From: an uncultured Flavobacteriaceae bacterium
GTDB lineage: Bacteria; Bacteroidota; Bacteroidia; Flavobacteriales; Flavobacteriaceae
Assembly (NCBI GenBank): GCA_947493175.1
Contig: CANLQD010000015.1
Coordinates: 1 to 64,000 of the forward strand
Direction of reading: 5' to 3'
DNA: 64,000 nucleotides
Below are positions 50,694-59,203 of this stretch, one piece after another (position 1 is the first letter of the stretch; each line of letters opens with the position of its first letter). The notes below the pieces were generated by a model. The model had not been told where the DNA came from. It ran no database searches and was given only the letters and a program-made list of their open reading frames with translations. The position numbers were made by a program, and so were the translations under genes.

Positions 50694-50730
50694 TTTATTT
50701 GATATAAATTTAATTGATATGTCAAATAAA
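50694..50730. promoter_or_regulatory. Inverted-repeat operator candidate for MarR
   Basis: TTTATTTGA (50694-50702) and its exact complement TCAAATAAA (50722-50730) are separated by 19 bp. The right part also contains a tighter imperfect palindrome TTGATATGTCAA. It lies 8-44 bp upstream of the marR ATG, where an autorepressor would block transcription. Confidence 0.6.
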
Positions 50731-51044
50731 TAATGATTTTTAACTTTTCTTTAGTTCATGTACATCAAAAAAAGCCAGATAGTTCGAAACAATTTTTCGA
50801 TAGTTCCCTTCTTTTCGAAAATTTGACAAGCTTTTGAAATGCCACCTTTTATACGTTGTTTGTGACGGTCGTGATGCCAGTGGCGGAGTAGAAGTAGTAG
50901 GGGGTAGGGTAGTACGGTAAGGTTGTCTGGCTGTTGGCCCTCTGGTTCGCTATGTCCTGAGAGCGTATCTTTAGTCTCTAAAAATCGTTAAGAAGGTTAA
51001 AATTTCCGTCTTATACAACGGGTCAAAATCAAAATCAAAATCGA
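50731..51044. other. Intergenic region, no gene seen
   Basis: About 314 bp between the MarR operator and the NmrA terminator. It includes a purine-rich stretch (50885-50930) and three TCAAAA hexamers at 51022-51040. No gene or RNA recognised. Confidence 0.35.
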
Positions 51045-51079
51045 TTTCGGGGACGGTGTGTGAACGACTATCCCCGAAA
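51045..51079 (-). terminator. Terminator of NmrA-family gene
   Basis: Perfect 9-bp stem TTTCGGGGA/TCCCCGAAA with a 17-base loop. On the minus strand it is followed by a T-rich tail (TCGATTTTGATTTTGATTTT). It lies 9 bp after the NmrA gene's stop. Confidence 0.65.
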
Positions 51080-51087
51080 CGAATAGA

Positions 51088-51936
51088 TCAGATAGTTTGA
51101 TTTATAGCCGTGTTCCAAATGCCTTTCGCAGCTGTTTTTTTTGCGTACTCAGTAAAGTCTACAGGTTTTCTTTTTAACACTTTTTCAATATCATTAGTGA
51201 TCTCCGAATTGTTCGGATTCCCTAAAACCTCTGTGAATAAATACGTTATGAGCCATATAAAATCTTCGGGAATGTTGGCTTTTCGCATGCCATCGCCATA
51301 TTCTTGAACCGTTATGGGTAGGAACGAAATAGTGCGGTTGCAGGCTTTGGCAATTTCACCGATGGCCTCTTTAAATGTAAGGGTACGAGGCCCGGTGAGT
51401 TGGTAGATTTTACCATTGTGCGTATCGTCTATAAGTGCTTGCACTGCCACTTCGGCAATATCATCGGTATCAACAAAGGGAATTTTTACGTGGGCCTGCG
51501 GGAGCGCAACAAACCCTGCCAAGATAGGCTCTAGCAAAAAGTTCTCACTAAAGTTTTGATTGAACCAACTTGCTCTTACTATGGTATAATCTATTCCGGA
51601 TTTCATAACAAGCTGTTCACACAACTCGGCTTCCTGTTCCCCTTTTCCTGAGAGCAACACTAGTTTTTTAACCTGGCGGCTTTTTTTGGCTTCTTCCACC
51701 AATCGTTCAATGGCCTCCTTTGCGCCGGGAACTGCTAAATCGGGTTGATAAGTAATGTATACTTTGTCCATGCCTTCAAGAGCTTCAGACCAATTTTCAG
51801 GTTCGTGCCAGTCGAAAGAAGGTATGGCAGATCTTGAGCCAATACGAACGTTATGCCCGAGTGCTGAAAGCAAGCTCACAATTTTTCTTCCGGTTTTTCC
51901 GGTTCCTCCGATAACTAAGATGTTTTCTGTTTTCAT
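51088..51936 (-). CDS. NmrA/NAD(P)-binding Rossmann family protein
   Basis: 282 aa atypical short-chain dehydrogenase/NmrA-like. The nucleotide-binding motif is NILVIGGTGKTGRKIVSLLS, and RIGSRSAIP is typical of NADP-preferring members. KVYITYQPDLAVPGAKEAI and DYTIVRASWFNQNFSE are consistent with the QOR2-type quinone reductase/NmrA group; the catalytic Tyr-x-x-x-Lys of classical SDRs is absent. Cytoplasmic. Next upstream on the same strand is the DUF1772 gene (25 bp gap), with an AraC regulator further up. The set suggests a small redox or stress-response unit. Confidence 0.85.
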   Translation of the reverse strand: MKTENILVIGGTGKTGRKIVSLLSALGHNVRIGSRSAIPSFDWHEPENWSEALEGMDKVYITYQPDLAVPGAKEAIERLVEEAKKSRQVKKLVLLSGKGEQEAELCEQLVMKSGIDYTIVRASWFNQNFSENFLLEPILAGFVALPQAHVKIPFVDTDDIAEVAVQALIDDTHNGKIYQLTGPRTLTFKEAIGEIAKACNRTISFLPITVQEYGDGMRKANIPEDFIWLITYLFTEVLGNPNNSEITNDIEKVLKRKPVDFTEYAKKTAAKGIWNTAINQTI

Positions 51937-51961
51937 TTTGTGGTTTTTAAGTATTACTATA

Positions 51962-52456
51962 TTATTTAGAGAAGATGATTCCTACCAGGAGCAGTACAAA
52001 TGGAATGAAAGATAGTACCGTTCGCACCATATGCCACTGATTCCATGGTTGTTCAAATGTGTTTCGTAAATCGGCCAATGCCGGTTGGCTGGCCGTTTCC
52101 AATACCGCCTTATCCCGTATTTCATTCAATGGAACATTTTTAAAGACGGTCACCAACCCAACTCCGATAAAGAAGAGCAACGCTGCCAAAAGGAACGACC
52201 ATACCGTGGTAGCACTTGCGTTCCGATGCAGAATGGTATTTAGAAACAGTAGTATGACCGGACTAAAAAAGACGATTAAAAAACCGGGATTTATAATAGC
52301 TCTATTCATTGCCTGAAAGGATTTTAGGAACGTGAGGTCATCCAACCTTCCAATACCTGGGGTGATGGTGTTGGACCAAGTAAAGCAGAGTCCGGCTGTT
52401 AATCCTGTGCATAAAATGCTCAATATTAAAACAAGGGTTTTTAAAGAAGGTTCCAT
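51962..52456 (-). CDS. DUF1772 membrane protein (anthrone oxygenase-like family)
   Basis: 164 aa with four predicted transmembrane helices: LVLILSILCTGLTAGLCFTW; PGFLIVFFSPVILLFLNTIL; VWSFLLAALLFFIGVGLVTV; TVLSFIPFVLLLVGIIF. Conserved features are FKNVPLNEIRD and the final WNQWHMVRTV motif. Some relatives are anthrone oxygenases, but most are uncharacterised. Probably cotranscribed with the NmrA-like gene. A 511-bp gap separates it from the AraC gene. Confidence 0.85.
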   Translation of the reverse strand: MEPSLKTLVLILSILCTGLTAGLCFTWSNTITPGIGRLDDLTFLKSFQAMNRAIINPGFLIVFFSPVILLFLNTILHRNASATTVWSFLLAALLFFIGVGLVTVFKNVPLNEIRDKAVLETASQPALADLRNTFEQPWNQWHMVRTVLSFIPFVLLLVGIIFSK

Positions 52457-52967
52457 TAGATTTCGTTTTGTGTAGATGTAATGCAGTTTACTAATTCTTG
52501 ATATTCTTTGTCTGTTGGTTTAGCTTCAATACCCTTTGGCATACTTCATTTTATAAAGAATTGACCGTAAGGATCTGGTACCCGGGGAGTCATGTTTTCA
52601 GGGGTGAAGACACACCTCCTATGCCGCTTCATACGACAGGTATTGTAATTGTTTTTCAAGATTTGATGTGGTCTTGTCCCTATAGTGCGTACCACCAACT
52701 TTTTTGGTGAAGTTGAAATGGTATTTTTTCGAATGGTACCTGAGGTTTCGAGACTTAAAATGAGTGATAATGCCGTTCCGATCAATAACCTGGTCAATGC
52801 TGTCATCTTTAAAATTGTTTGATGGAGCAAAATTGAATAAAAGCCATTGGGAAAATTTGACCTTACATGCCAATGTTTTGACAGTTTGCGCCAAACAGAA
52901 GTGTGGTGCCATTTGAGCAAGTGAAAAAGAAGCTATTTATCAGCGCGATTTCAGGACCTAGGTGGTA
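52457..52967. other. Intergenic region with unsupported ORFs
   Basis: 511 bp. Two overlapping minus-strand frames (52546-52920, 124 codons, and 52619-52912, 97 codons) exist, but neither has a recognisable family, signal or start context. One may be a decayed gene. The last bases before the AraC stop (ACCTAGGTGGT) resemble the right end of the dispersed repeat, too short to call. Confidence 0.3.
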
Positions 52968-53957
52968 TTAGCTTGCTTTTCTGAACTCAGCGGGTGTTTT
53001 AGCGGTCCATCGTTTAAAAGCACGATTGAAGGCACTTTGCTCTGAGAAACCGGTTAAAAAGGCGATTTCCCCAACACTTCTAGAAGAATGGCAGAGGAGT
53101 TCTTTCGAAATCTCTTCTTGGGTACGCTTAATAAGCTGTCTAAAAGTGACACCACTATCCGAGAGTCTACGCGTCAGTGTTCTACTGCTCATTCCCATAT
53201 GGTCGCTTATATTGTCAATGCTTGGTATACCACTGGGGAGGGCATTTTCTATTAACGTCCTGACATCCGTGACAATTTTATGGGCGCTGAAGACAATCCC
53301 CTTCATTTCTTCCTCGACTCTTTCTACCAAAAAGTTATTAATACTGATATCGGCTTTGGCCGTTTTCATATCAATATCCCTGGTGCTGTACGCAATGAAG
53401 TTTTTTGGTTGGTCGAATAGAACCGGACATTGAAAAGCTTCTTGATAGCTTTTCATAGTAATCGGAGGGGCATGTTTAAACGAGACACGTACCGGGGCAA
53501 TATCTGTTTCTGTCATACTTTTGAGTACCACTACGGTGGCAGAAAGCGTCGCTTCGTTTGATAGGGCCACGCCTCGTCGGTACGCTTCTCGATTTAGATG
53601 TATATAAGATATGTCCTCACGTTCTTCAATCTTAAAAATATAGGTGTTCGACAAAAGCTTAAAATAGCGTTCGCTCCGTTCGAATATTTCCCTCGCTTTG
53701 GAACAGGTGCGCCAAGAAAGTCCGAGTACACCATAATCTGAAATTTTCATTTGTTGCCCTACCCGAACCGAAAAACCGGGACCCAGCCTATCATCTATGT
53801 TTTCGTGAAGTTCAAAAAAGTCATCGGCGAGAACGGCTTGTACTTCATGTATTTTATCATACGGAATGGGTAGGTTATTGAAATCTTCAAGCTTCATACC
53901 CTCGTTCAAAGCATGTTCTATAACCTTGCGATAAAGACTGGTAGCGATATAATTCAT
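52968..53957 (-). CDS. AraC family transcriptional regulator
   Basis: 329 aa from the ATG at 53957; the frame's 15-codon extension is discarded. The N-terminal part (about 20-215) resembles the arabinose-binding-type ligand domain of OruR-like AraC proteins: SVRVGQQMKISDYGVLGLSW, REAYRRGVALSNEATLSATV. The C-terminal 95 residues carry two HTH motifs: IDNISDHMGMSSRTLTRRLS and VGEIAFLTGFSEQSAFNRAF, ending KRWTAKTPAEFRKAS. Likely activator of the DUF1772/NmrA pair on the same strand or of the divergent MDR oxidoreductase gene at 54290. Confidence 0.9.
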   Translation of the reverse strand: MNYIATSLYRKVIEHALNEGMKLEDFNNLPIPYDKIHEVQAVLADDFFELHENIDDRLGPGFSVRVGQQMKISDYGVLGLSWRTCSKAREIFERSERYFKLLSNTYIFKIEEREDISYIHLNREAYRRGVALSNEATLSATVVVLKSMTETDIAPVRVSFKHAPPITMKSYQEAFQCPVLFDQPKNFIAYSTRDIDMKTAKADISINNFLVERVEEEMKGIVFSAHKIVTDVRTLIENALPSGIPSIDNISDHMGMSSRTLTRRLSDSGVTFRQLIKRTQEEISKELLCHSSRSVGEIAFLTGFSEQSAFNRAFKRWTAKTPAEFRKAS

Positions 53958-54289
53958 TAACAAAGTAGTTTTACGGCAGTAGGTAGGTTCATCGCCGAAC
54001 ATTGACTAACTTGAAATTGATCTAACGACTGTGTTCCTTGTATTCATTGAAGAATCAGCAGGATCACCGTTCAATTTAGGAAAATAGATTCATAAAATTA
54101 TAAATCTTTTGCGAGTAAAACCCCGTTATAATATCGTAATTCGGTTGGTTCCAGTATGGGGTCGGAGTCCTAGGATTTTTACTGACAGTAAAGACCAGCA
54201 CTCGCATCTGCGGGAGACTTTTACGGTCGCTTTGATTGTTGCGCATTAAGAGATTAGTGCTATATTTTGGAAGTAAAACTGAAATTAGC

Positions 54290-55207
54290 ATGAAAGCGGT
54301 AGTATACACAACATATGGTTCACCAGATGTTCTTCAACTAAAAGAGATAGCCAAACCAAGCCCAAAGGACAATGAGATTCTTATCAAAATCCATGCTGCT
54401 ACAGTGACTTCGGGCGATGTAAGACTTCGAGGGTCCGATTTCCCTCCTTTGTTCTGGTTGCCTGCTAGGCTCTTATTTGGACTGTTTAAGCCCAAGAAAA
54501 CGATTCTTGGACATGAATTGTCGGGAGTCGTCGAAGAAATCGGAAAAGAGGTGACTAAATTTAAAGTAGGCGATGAGGTCTTTGGTACGACTACCATGCT
54601 AAAGACGGGTTCCTATGCCGAATACATTTGTTTACCCGAAACATGGAAAAATGGTGTGGTGGGTTTAAAACCTGTGAACCTCAATTTCAAAGAATCCGCT
54701 GCTTTGCCCGTTGGGGGCCTTACCGCCCTATTTTTATTGAACAAGGCAAAGATTTCGAAGGGTATGAAAGTATTGGTATACGGTGCTTCGGGAAGTGTGG
54801 GGACTTATGCCATTCAAATCGCTCATCATTTTGGTTCATCGGTTACCGGCGTGTGCAGTACGTCAAATCTTGATATGGTAACATCCCTCGGGGCGGAAAA
54901 AGTAATCGACTATACCCGAGAGGATTATTCCTCTCATGCAAATGACTATGATATTGTGTTTGATGCCGTTGGAAAAACATCGAAGTCAAAGGCGAAAAGA
55001 GTCTTGAAAAAAAAGGGCGTTTTTGTTTCGGTCAAAATGCTAACAAGTGAAAAAACAGCACAGCTTTTAAAGTTAAAGGAGTTTGCGGAAAATGGGGAGC
55101 TTCAACCGTTTATTGATAGGAGTTATCCGCTGAAAGAAATCGTGCATGCACATACCTACGTTGATCAAGGCCATAAAAGGGGCAATGTGGTCATTGAGGT
55201 TGTTTAG
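54290..55207 (+). CDS. MDR family NAD(P)H-quinone oxidoreductase
   Basis: 305 aa from the ATG at 54290; the frame's upstream 18 codons are discarded because the family begins MKAVVYTTYGSPDVLQL. N-terminal GroES-like domain with ILGHELSGVVEEIGKEV and FKVGDEVFGTT; the nucleotide-binding domain has GMKVLVYGASGSVGTYAIQI. The structural and catalytic zinc-binding Cys residues of alcohol dehydrogenases are not seen, so it belongs to the zinc-free quinone oxidoreductase branch. Cytoplasmic. It is divergent from the AraC gene, so AraC control is plausible. Confidence 0.88.
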   Translation: MKAVVYTTYGSPDVLQLKEIAKPSPKDNEILIKIHAATVTSGDVRLRGSDFPPLFWLPARLLFGLFKPKKTILGHELSGVVEEIGKEVTKFKVGDEVFGTTTMLKTGSYAEYICLPETWKNGVVGLKPVNLNFKESAALPVGGLTALFLLNKAKISKGMKVLVYGASGSVGTYAIQIAHHFGSSVTGVCSTSNLDMVTSLGAEKVIDYTREDYSSHANDYDIVFDAVGKTSKSKAKRVLKKKGVFVSVKMLTSEKTAQLLKLKEFAENGELQPFIDRSYPLKEIVHAHTYVDQGHKRGNVVIEVV

Positions 55208-55322
55208 ATTTTTGTTTGGTTAGGAAATTTCCATTCCCACTTTCTGCAATGGCAGGTTTGTAGTAATTCGAAAGCTTAAATCACCTAATGGCTACCGATA
55301 AAAGCCAAGTTTTGGTTACCTG

Positions 55323-55400
55323 TTTGGGATTGTCGGGAAATTTATCATCATTTTTATTGTAAGTCTCGGTCAATACTACCATGGCATCGGTAAAGGTTTC
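55323..55400 (-). pseudogene. Relic of NTF2-like gene (duplicate of 13765-14217)
   Basis: 78 bp aligning at roughly 85-90% with codons for the centre of the NTF2-like protein (minus strand reads ETFTDAMVVLTETYNK, then NDDKFPDNP). Changes relative to the intact gene are mostly synonymous or conservative. The signal-peptide half and C-terminal third are gone. The following bases 55401-55569 still resemble 14220-14372, the upstream flank of the intact gene. Confidence 0.75.
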
Positions 55401-55569
55401 AGAAAAGAAATTTCAAAGGATTGGATGGATAAAATCGCCCCGAAACCAGTGTGCAAAACGGTACTCATGGGTCTTATTCAATAGGGATACGAAATGATGG
55501 TATCGTACCAGGACATTAACAAGTGAATAACGGGGTAGATATGCCGTAAGCATAGAGGTCCATGAAAAG

Positions 55570-56370
55570 CTACCATGCAATCTCGGTGATGTTTCCAATG
55601 GGTCGCCGTTCGGCAAGCAATCCCCGTTTTTGCCTATCGAAGACCGACGCTTCGTCAATGACCGGATCGAAGGTGAAAAAGCACTTTTCCTCGATTTCGG
55701 CGGGTGCTACTTCATAGGTTTTAAAGGCCTCCAAATCCAAGAACTCGAGCTGGCTCAAATCTTGGCTAAGGATAAACGATTTGGCTTTTAGGAGGCCTTT
55801 TTCTTCGTATAGGATGAGCTTAAAAAATTCGACGGGGATTTGATAATTGCGGTATTCCGTGTCGTTTTTATTAAAAATACAGCCTGCCATGACACTGACC
55901 CTAGATCGATCCATTGCCAGTTGGTCGTAGAGCGAAGTCTCCAACTGTCCCCATACCCCTCCTCTGGAACCTTGGTTAAAGGCCGCCATTTGGGGAGCGA
56001 TATTGGTAAACACAAAGGATTCTTCATTGGCTTTTTTCGCTTCGGCATCCGTTCCCCAAACCAGGTCGGCACGGCGAGCGATATGTCCCCGGTCTAGCGG
56101 ATTACGACTGTACAAAGATTCCCCGGCCTGATTGCTTGTTGGAATGCGTTCGTCTTCAAAGAAATCCAGGCCTTTTCGGGGCAGTCGTTTTAGGCGGGTA
56201 CCATCGATATTCCAAGCTACCCAAATGGCAAATTTTCGTTGCTTGCTCAGGGCGAGGGAAAAGTGGGTATAATCAATAATCTCGGAGCCCTCTAAAAGGA
56301 AGGCCTCGTTCAGATCGTTTAGAATCGGGGTGTCGACTTTTGTTTGCAGAAATTCGCTGTTATAGGCCAT
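55570..56370 (-). CDS. DNA/RNA non-specific endonuclease
   Basis: 266 aa of the beta-beta-alpha-metal nuclease family (NucA/EndoG). The active-site motif PLDRGHIARRADLVWG contains the catalytic His96, and the Mg-binding Asn region is seen in FTNIAPQMAAFNQG. A core strand ARRADLV and VSVMAGCIFN follow. No signal peptide is evident, unlike many family members, so its compartment is uncertain. The C-terminal 70 residues (SQDLSQLEFLDLEAFKTYEV ...) are duplicated in the pseudogene at 14373-14823. It is the surviving nuclease of a duplicated pair. Confidence 0.87.
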   Translation of the reverse strand: MAYNSEFLQTKVDTPILNDLNEAFLLEGSEIIDYTHFSLALSKQRKFAIWVAWNIDGTRLKRLPRKGLDFFEDERIPTSNQAGESLYSRNPLDRGHIARRADLVWGTDAEAKKANEESFVFTNIAPQMAAFNQGSRGGVWGQLETSLYDQLAMDRSRVSVMAGCIFNKNDTEYRNYQIPVEFFKLILYEEKGLLKAKSFILSQDLSQLEFLDLEAFKTYEVAPAEIEEKCFFTFDPVIDEASVFDRQKRGLLAERRPIGNITEIAW

Positions 56371-56710
56371 CGTAGCAATTGTAAGGATGAAAAGGTTTGG
56401 CTACGTTTTGAAAATCGTTGGTCGAGGTATGAATTAAGAGACTTTTTTGAAATAGGTCAATTATTTTTTTTGCCCCTTTTTGAACGCTATTACGTTAAAA
56501 TTTTGAACCGTAGCGAATGCTATGCTTAAAAATTCCGCCTTATAGCGCCCTAAAAATGACCTATGACCCCGAGGTTTCGGGGCTAATCACATATTTCAAA
56601 AAAGTCTCTACGGTTAAAGTTAGGCATTTTTAGGTGAATAGGGGTACACCTAGTTGCTACCTAGCAGTAAGGATAAACGGGTAGAAAGAGAGGCTCGTTT
56701 GCCTACGAAT
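56371..56710. other. Intergenic region around MITE-like element
   Basis: 340 bp between the nuclease start and the lipocalin-like gene's stop. Contains the MITE-like element, and a TAGGTG/CACCTA hairpin near 56631-56652 of unknown role. No gene. Confidence 0.45.
56437..56609. mobile_element. MITE-like element with perfect 18-bp terminal inverted repeats
   Basis: AGAGACTTTTTTGAAATA (56437-56454) and its exact reverse complement (56592-56609) enclose 137 bp without an ORF. Inside, CCCCGA-GGTT-TCGGGG forms a hairpin. No convincing target-site duplication is visible. Size and ends fit a miniature inverted-repeat element mobilised by a transposase elsewhere. Confidence 0.55.
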
Positions 56711-57166
56711 TCAATTTCTTCTATCGTATCTGGCATATACATAGGTGTCGCTATCGTTTTGACAACCGTATACGTCCCATTTCATGATGTCCTGTCCATC
56801 GAATTCGACCGTTATTTCATAATTGCCCAACACATCGTCATAGCGATTCTCTGTTTCTACGATTTGATAAGTGCCGTTTTCATTGAGGGTCCATTCCCCC
56901 TTATTGGACAGAGTGCCGTCTTCGTTTTCCTCGTAGGTGCCGTCTGCGTTAAAGGTGAAGGTGTTCACCACCCCGTCAGCGGGTCGTTCGGTCGCTATTT
57001 CGTCGTTGGTACAGTAATAGGAATGTTCTGACATAAAATCCCATTCGCCCACAATGAGTTGCTGTGCTTCCATTTCGGGTGCTTCGGAATCGGAATCTTC
57101 GGAACAGGCGATGAGCGAAATAAAGCAAAAAACAAAAAAGAATAGGTGGTGAGAAAGGCGGTTCAT
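56711..57166 (-). CDS. Lipocalin-like domain lipoprotein
   Basis: 151 aa. A lipoprotein signal (LFFFVFCFISLIACSED, lipobox Cys at about 22) is followed by an acidic linker (SEDSDSEAPEME). The rest resembles Bacteroidota lipocalin-like domains: LIVGEWDFMSEHSYYC, NTFTFNADGTYEENEDG, GEWTLNENGTYQIVE, VEFDGQDIMKWDVYG. Function unknown; small ligand binding is only implied by the fold. Outer or inner membrane attachment cannot be decided. Confidence 0.8.
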   Translation of the reverse strand: MNRLSHHLFFFVFCFISLIACSEDSDSEAPEMEAQQLIVGEWDFMSEHSYYCTNDEIATERPADGVVNTFTFNADGTYEENEDGTLSNKGEWTLNENGTYQIVETENRYDDVLGNYEITVEFDGQDIMKWDVYGCQNDSDTYVYARYDRRN

Positions 57167-57358
57167 AGGTTTGTTTTAACAGATTGGGTCTATCAAAAAC
57201 GCGGCCAACACCAGTTTCGTATAAAAACTCGGTAAACTACTTGTGTACGACAATATCTATGGGCTATCGTACAAAAAAGTAGATTCATCGGCCGGAATCA
57301 CGTTATATCGTAAGTCGATAAAGGAAGTATTAAAACGGAAGTCAAGAAAATTTCCGTA

Positions 57359-58195
57359 CTATTGAGAGTCAATGCCCACGTTACCAGGAGGTGTTTTAAT
57401 GTGCGACAACAGCCTATCTTTTTCTGATGCCGTGATTTTGATTTGAATAGGCTCTTCTTTGTTCTTTTTCAAAAAGATGCCGGTCTTTCCGGCGTGTTTT
57501 TTGTCAAAAGCTGCCTTATAGATCAATGTTGCGCCCTCTTGGGGGCTTTTGAAGAACAGATATCGCAGGGGAAGTAACCATTTGGGCATCCCTGAGCTTT
57601 TGGTCATTGGCGTTTTATTCGCCCCTGGTGTTACATTGATGATCTTTATTGTTGCCCATGCCGGATTGGATGCCAAATCATTCATAAGACAGCTAAGGGC
57701 CAGCTTACTTTGAAGATACGATCCAAAAAGTTTTTTTATTTTATGGGGATTTAGAAGGGTCTCAAAATCTATTTTTTCCTCATTGGCCATGGAATCGGAC
57801 ACTGTATTGATCACTTTGGGTTGCTCTGCTTTTTGTAAGGCTGTTTTTAAATGCGTTGTTAGCAGATAAGGAGCAAGGGTATTCACTTCAAAGTGCATTT
57901 CATTGTCTTGGGATGACTTTCGTATATCTGGAAGTAATACGGCCGCATTATTAAAGATTATGTCGACCACCTTCCATTTTTGGGTAATTTCCTTGGCAAC
58001 GGCCCTTACCTGTTCTTGAATGCTTAAATCTGCATAGAACAACTCAATTTTTCCACGGAGTTTTTCTACTGTATGTAAGCTATCGGCTCTTTTTTTACTC
58101 CTAAGGATCCATCCGACCCGATGGCCGCTATCTAAGATTTGTTTGGTAAGTTCCAGACCGATTCCTGAGTGCCCTCCTGTGATTAATACATGCAT
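57359..58195 (-). CDS. Short-chain dehydrogenase/reductase
   Basis: 278 aa classical SDR. Cofactor motif LITGGHSGIGLELTKQILDS (Thr-Gly-x3-Gly-x-Gly), then FNNAAVLLPD (Asn-Asn-Ala-Ala), the catalytic Ser in NTVSDSM, and YLQSKLALSCL (Tyr-x-x-x-Lys). Loop IINVTPGANKTPM follows the active site. WILRSKKRAD suggests NADP preference. Similar to retinol-dehydrogenase/WW-domain-oxidoreductase-type SDRs; substrate unknown. A -7 element is at 58223-58230; 75 bp separate it from the Crp-like gene, whose product could regulate it. Confidence 0.87.
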   Translation of the reverse strand: MHVLITGGHSGIGLELTKQILDSGHRVGWILRSKKRADSLHTVEKLRGKIELFYADLSIQEQVRAVAKEITQKWKVVDIIFNNAAVLLPDIRKSSQDNEMHFEVNTLAPYLLTTHLKTALQKAEQPKVINTVSDSMANEEKIDFETLLNPHKIKKLFGSYLQSKLALSCLMNDLASNPAWATIKIINVTPGANKTPMTKSSGMPKWLLPLRYLFFKSPQEGATLIYKAAFDKKHAGKTGIFLKKNKEEPIQIKITASEKDRLLSHIKTPPGNVGIDSQ

Positions 58196-58222
58196 TGCTT
58201 CGCCACTTTATATAAGAAAACA

Positions 58223-58230
58223 CAAAATTA
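58223..58230 (-). promoter_or_regulatory. Candidate -7 element for SDR gene
   Basis: TAATTTTG on the minus strand, 28 bp before the SDR start codon. No -33 element. Confidence 0.35.
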
Positions 58231-58270
58231 GCAGTACCAATAGACGAAATCATTGAACTACTTCAATAAA

Positions 58271-58825
58271 TTATCTTTTGGAACGAAGTTTTGATAACCA
58301 TTCAGGTGATATCCCAAGATAGGATGCGATCATGTATTGGGGGACCCGCTGCAATACGGCGGCTCTTTCTTTGAGCAATAGGGCGTACCGATCTTTAGGA
58401 GGCAGCGCACTTCTTTTTAACCGATTGGCAAGATGGATGAAGTGTTTTTCAGCCATCAATCGGCCAAAGTGCTCAAAAGTAGGGCAGTTTTTATAAATCA
58501 AATCCATGGAATCCCGATCCAACACCTGAAGATGGGATGGCTCCACCGCCATGATATTCATGTCGCTTTTTTCTTTGGTAAGGTAACTCACATAATCGGT
58601 GATAAACTCACCTGCTTCAATGAACTCGATAATATGTTCTTCGTCATTATTGGATACGGTATTTATAAAAAAACCATGGTTAATAAAGCAAACCTCGTTG
58701 CAATAGCTCCCTTCTTTTATCAAATATTGGTTGCTTGTCAGCGACTTTTCCCTTACAAGGGAAGTAATAAACTCCACTTCCCAAGGAAGAAAGTCACATT
58801 TTGAACTTAAATACGTTCTTAGCAT
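58271..58825 (-). CDS. Crp/Fnr family transcriptional regulator
   Basis: 184 aa. N-terminal cyclic-nucleotide-binding-like beta-roll (NQYLIKEGSYCNEVCFINHG, FIEAGEFITDYVSYL). The C-terminal region carries a short HTH (QRVPQYMIASYLGISPEWLS) ending in KLRSKR, shorter than in Crp, as is common for Bacteroidota members. The phosphate-binding Arg-Ala motif of true cAMP binders is not evident, so cAMP is unlikely to be the effector. Likely regulates the SDR gene immediately downstream. Confidence 0.88.
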   Translation of the reverse strand: MLRTYLSSKCDFLPWEVEFITSLVREKSLTSNQYLIKEGSYCNEVCFINHGFFINTVSNNDEEHIIEFIEAGEFITDYVSYLTKEKSDMNIMAVEPSHLQVLDRDSMDLIYKNCPTFEHFGRLMAEKHFIHLANRLKRSALPPKDRYALLLKERAAVLQRVPQYMIASYLGISPEWLSKLRSKR

Positions 58826-59190
58826 GTTATATGACTTGGATGAAGTTTAAAATCATTGCTAAAAAGCTGATAAAATATACTGCAGTAGGGTTTTTGAACT
58901 TGTACTTTCTGTCCATACCCTAAAAATATGAAATTATTGTTCGTTGGTATTTGCTGGTGCAAGCGTGGCCCTCGTGCTGCTTTAGAGTGGGTTTTGGTTT
59001 ATTGTTTTTATATCCTTACTTTTTACTACAGGTGGCAGACAGAACTCTTTTCATCTGTTTCGGTCTTAGATTAGATTTGAATGTCGTCAAGGGCTTACTC
59101 TAGTCGGCCCGAGGAGAAAGACGCTCGCGCTAACGCAGAAATATTATTTAACTTTAGGGAACTGGACTAAGGCTTTTCATAGGAGGTTTT
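58826..59190. other. Intergenic region at left edge of cassette-like segment
   Basis: About 365 bp. GGGC/GCCC stems near 59088-59115 and a GCG-rich stretch (59120-59140) are present. No gene. The region separates the ordinary operons on the left from the AT-rich pair on the right. Confidence 0.4.
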
Positions 59191-59200
59191 GTTGTAAAAC
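59191..59200 (+). repeat. Left inverted repeat flanking 216-aa gene
   Basis: GTTGTAAAAC; its exact complement GTTTTACAAC lies at 59880-59889 on the other side of the gene, with similar sequence beyond (GTTTTAT and its AT-rich counterpart). Confidence 0.55.
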
Positions 59201-59203
59201 GTT

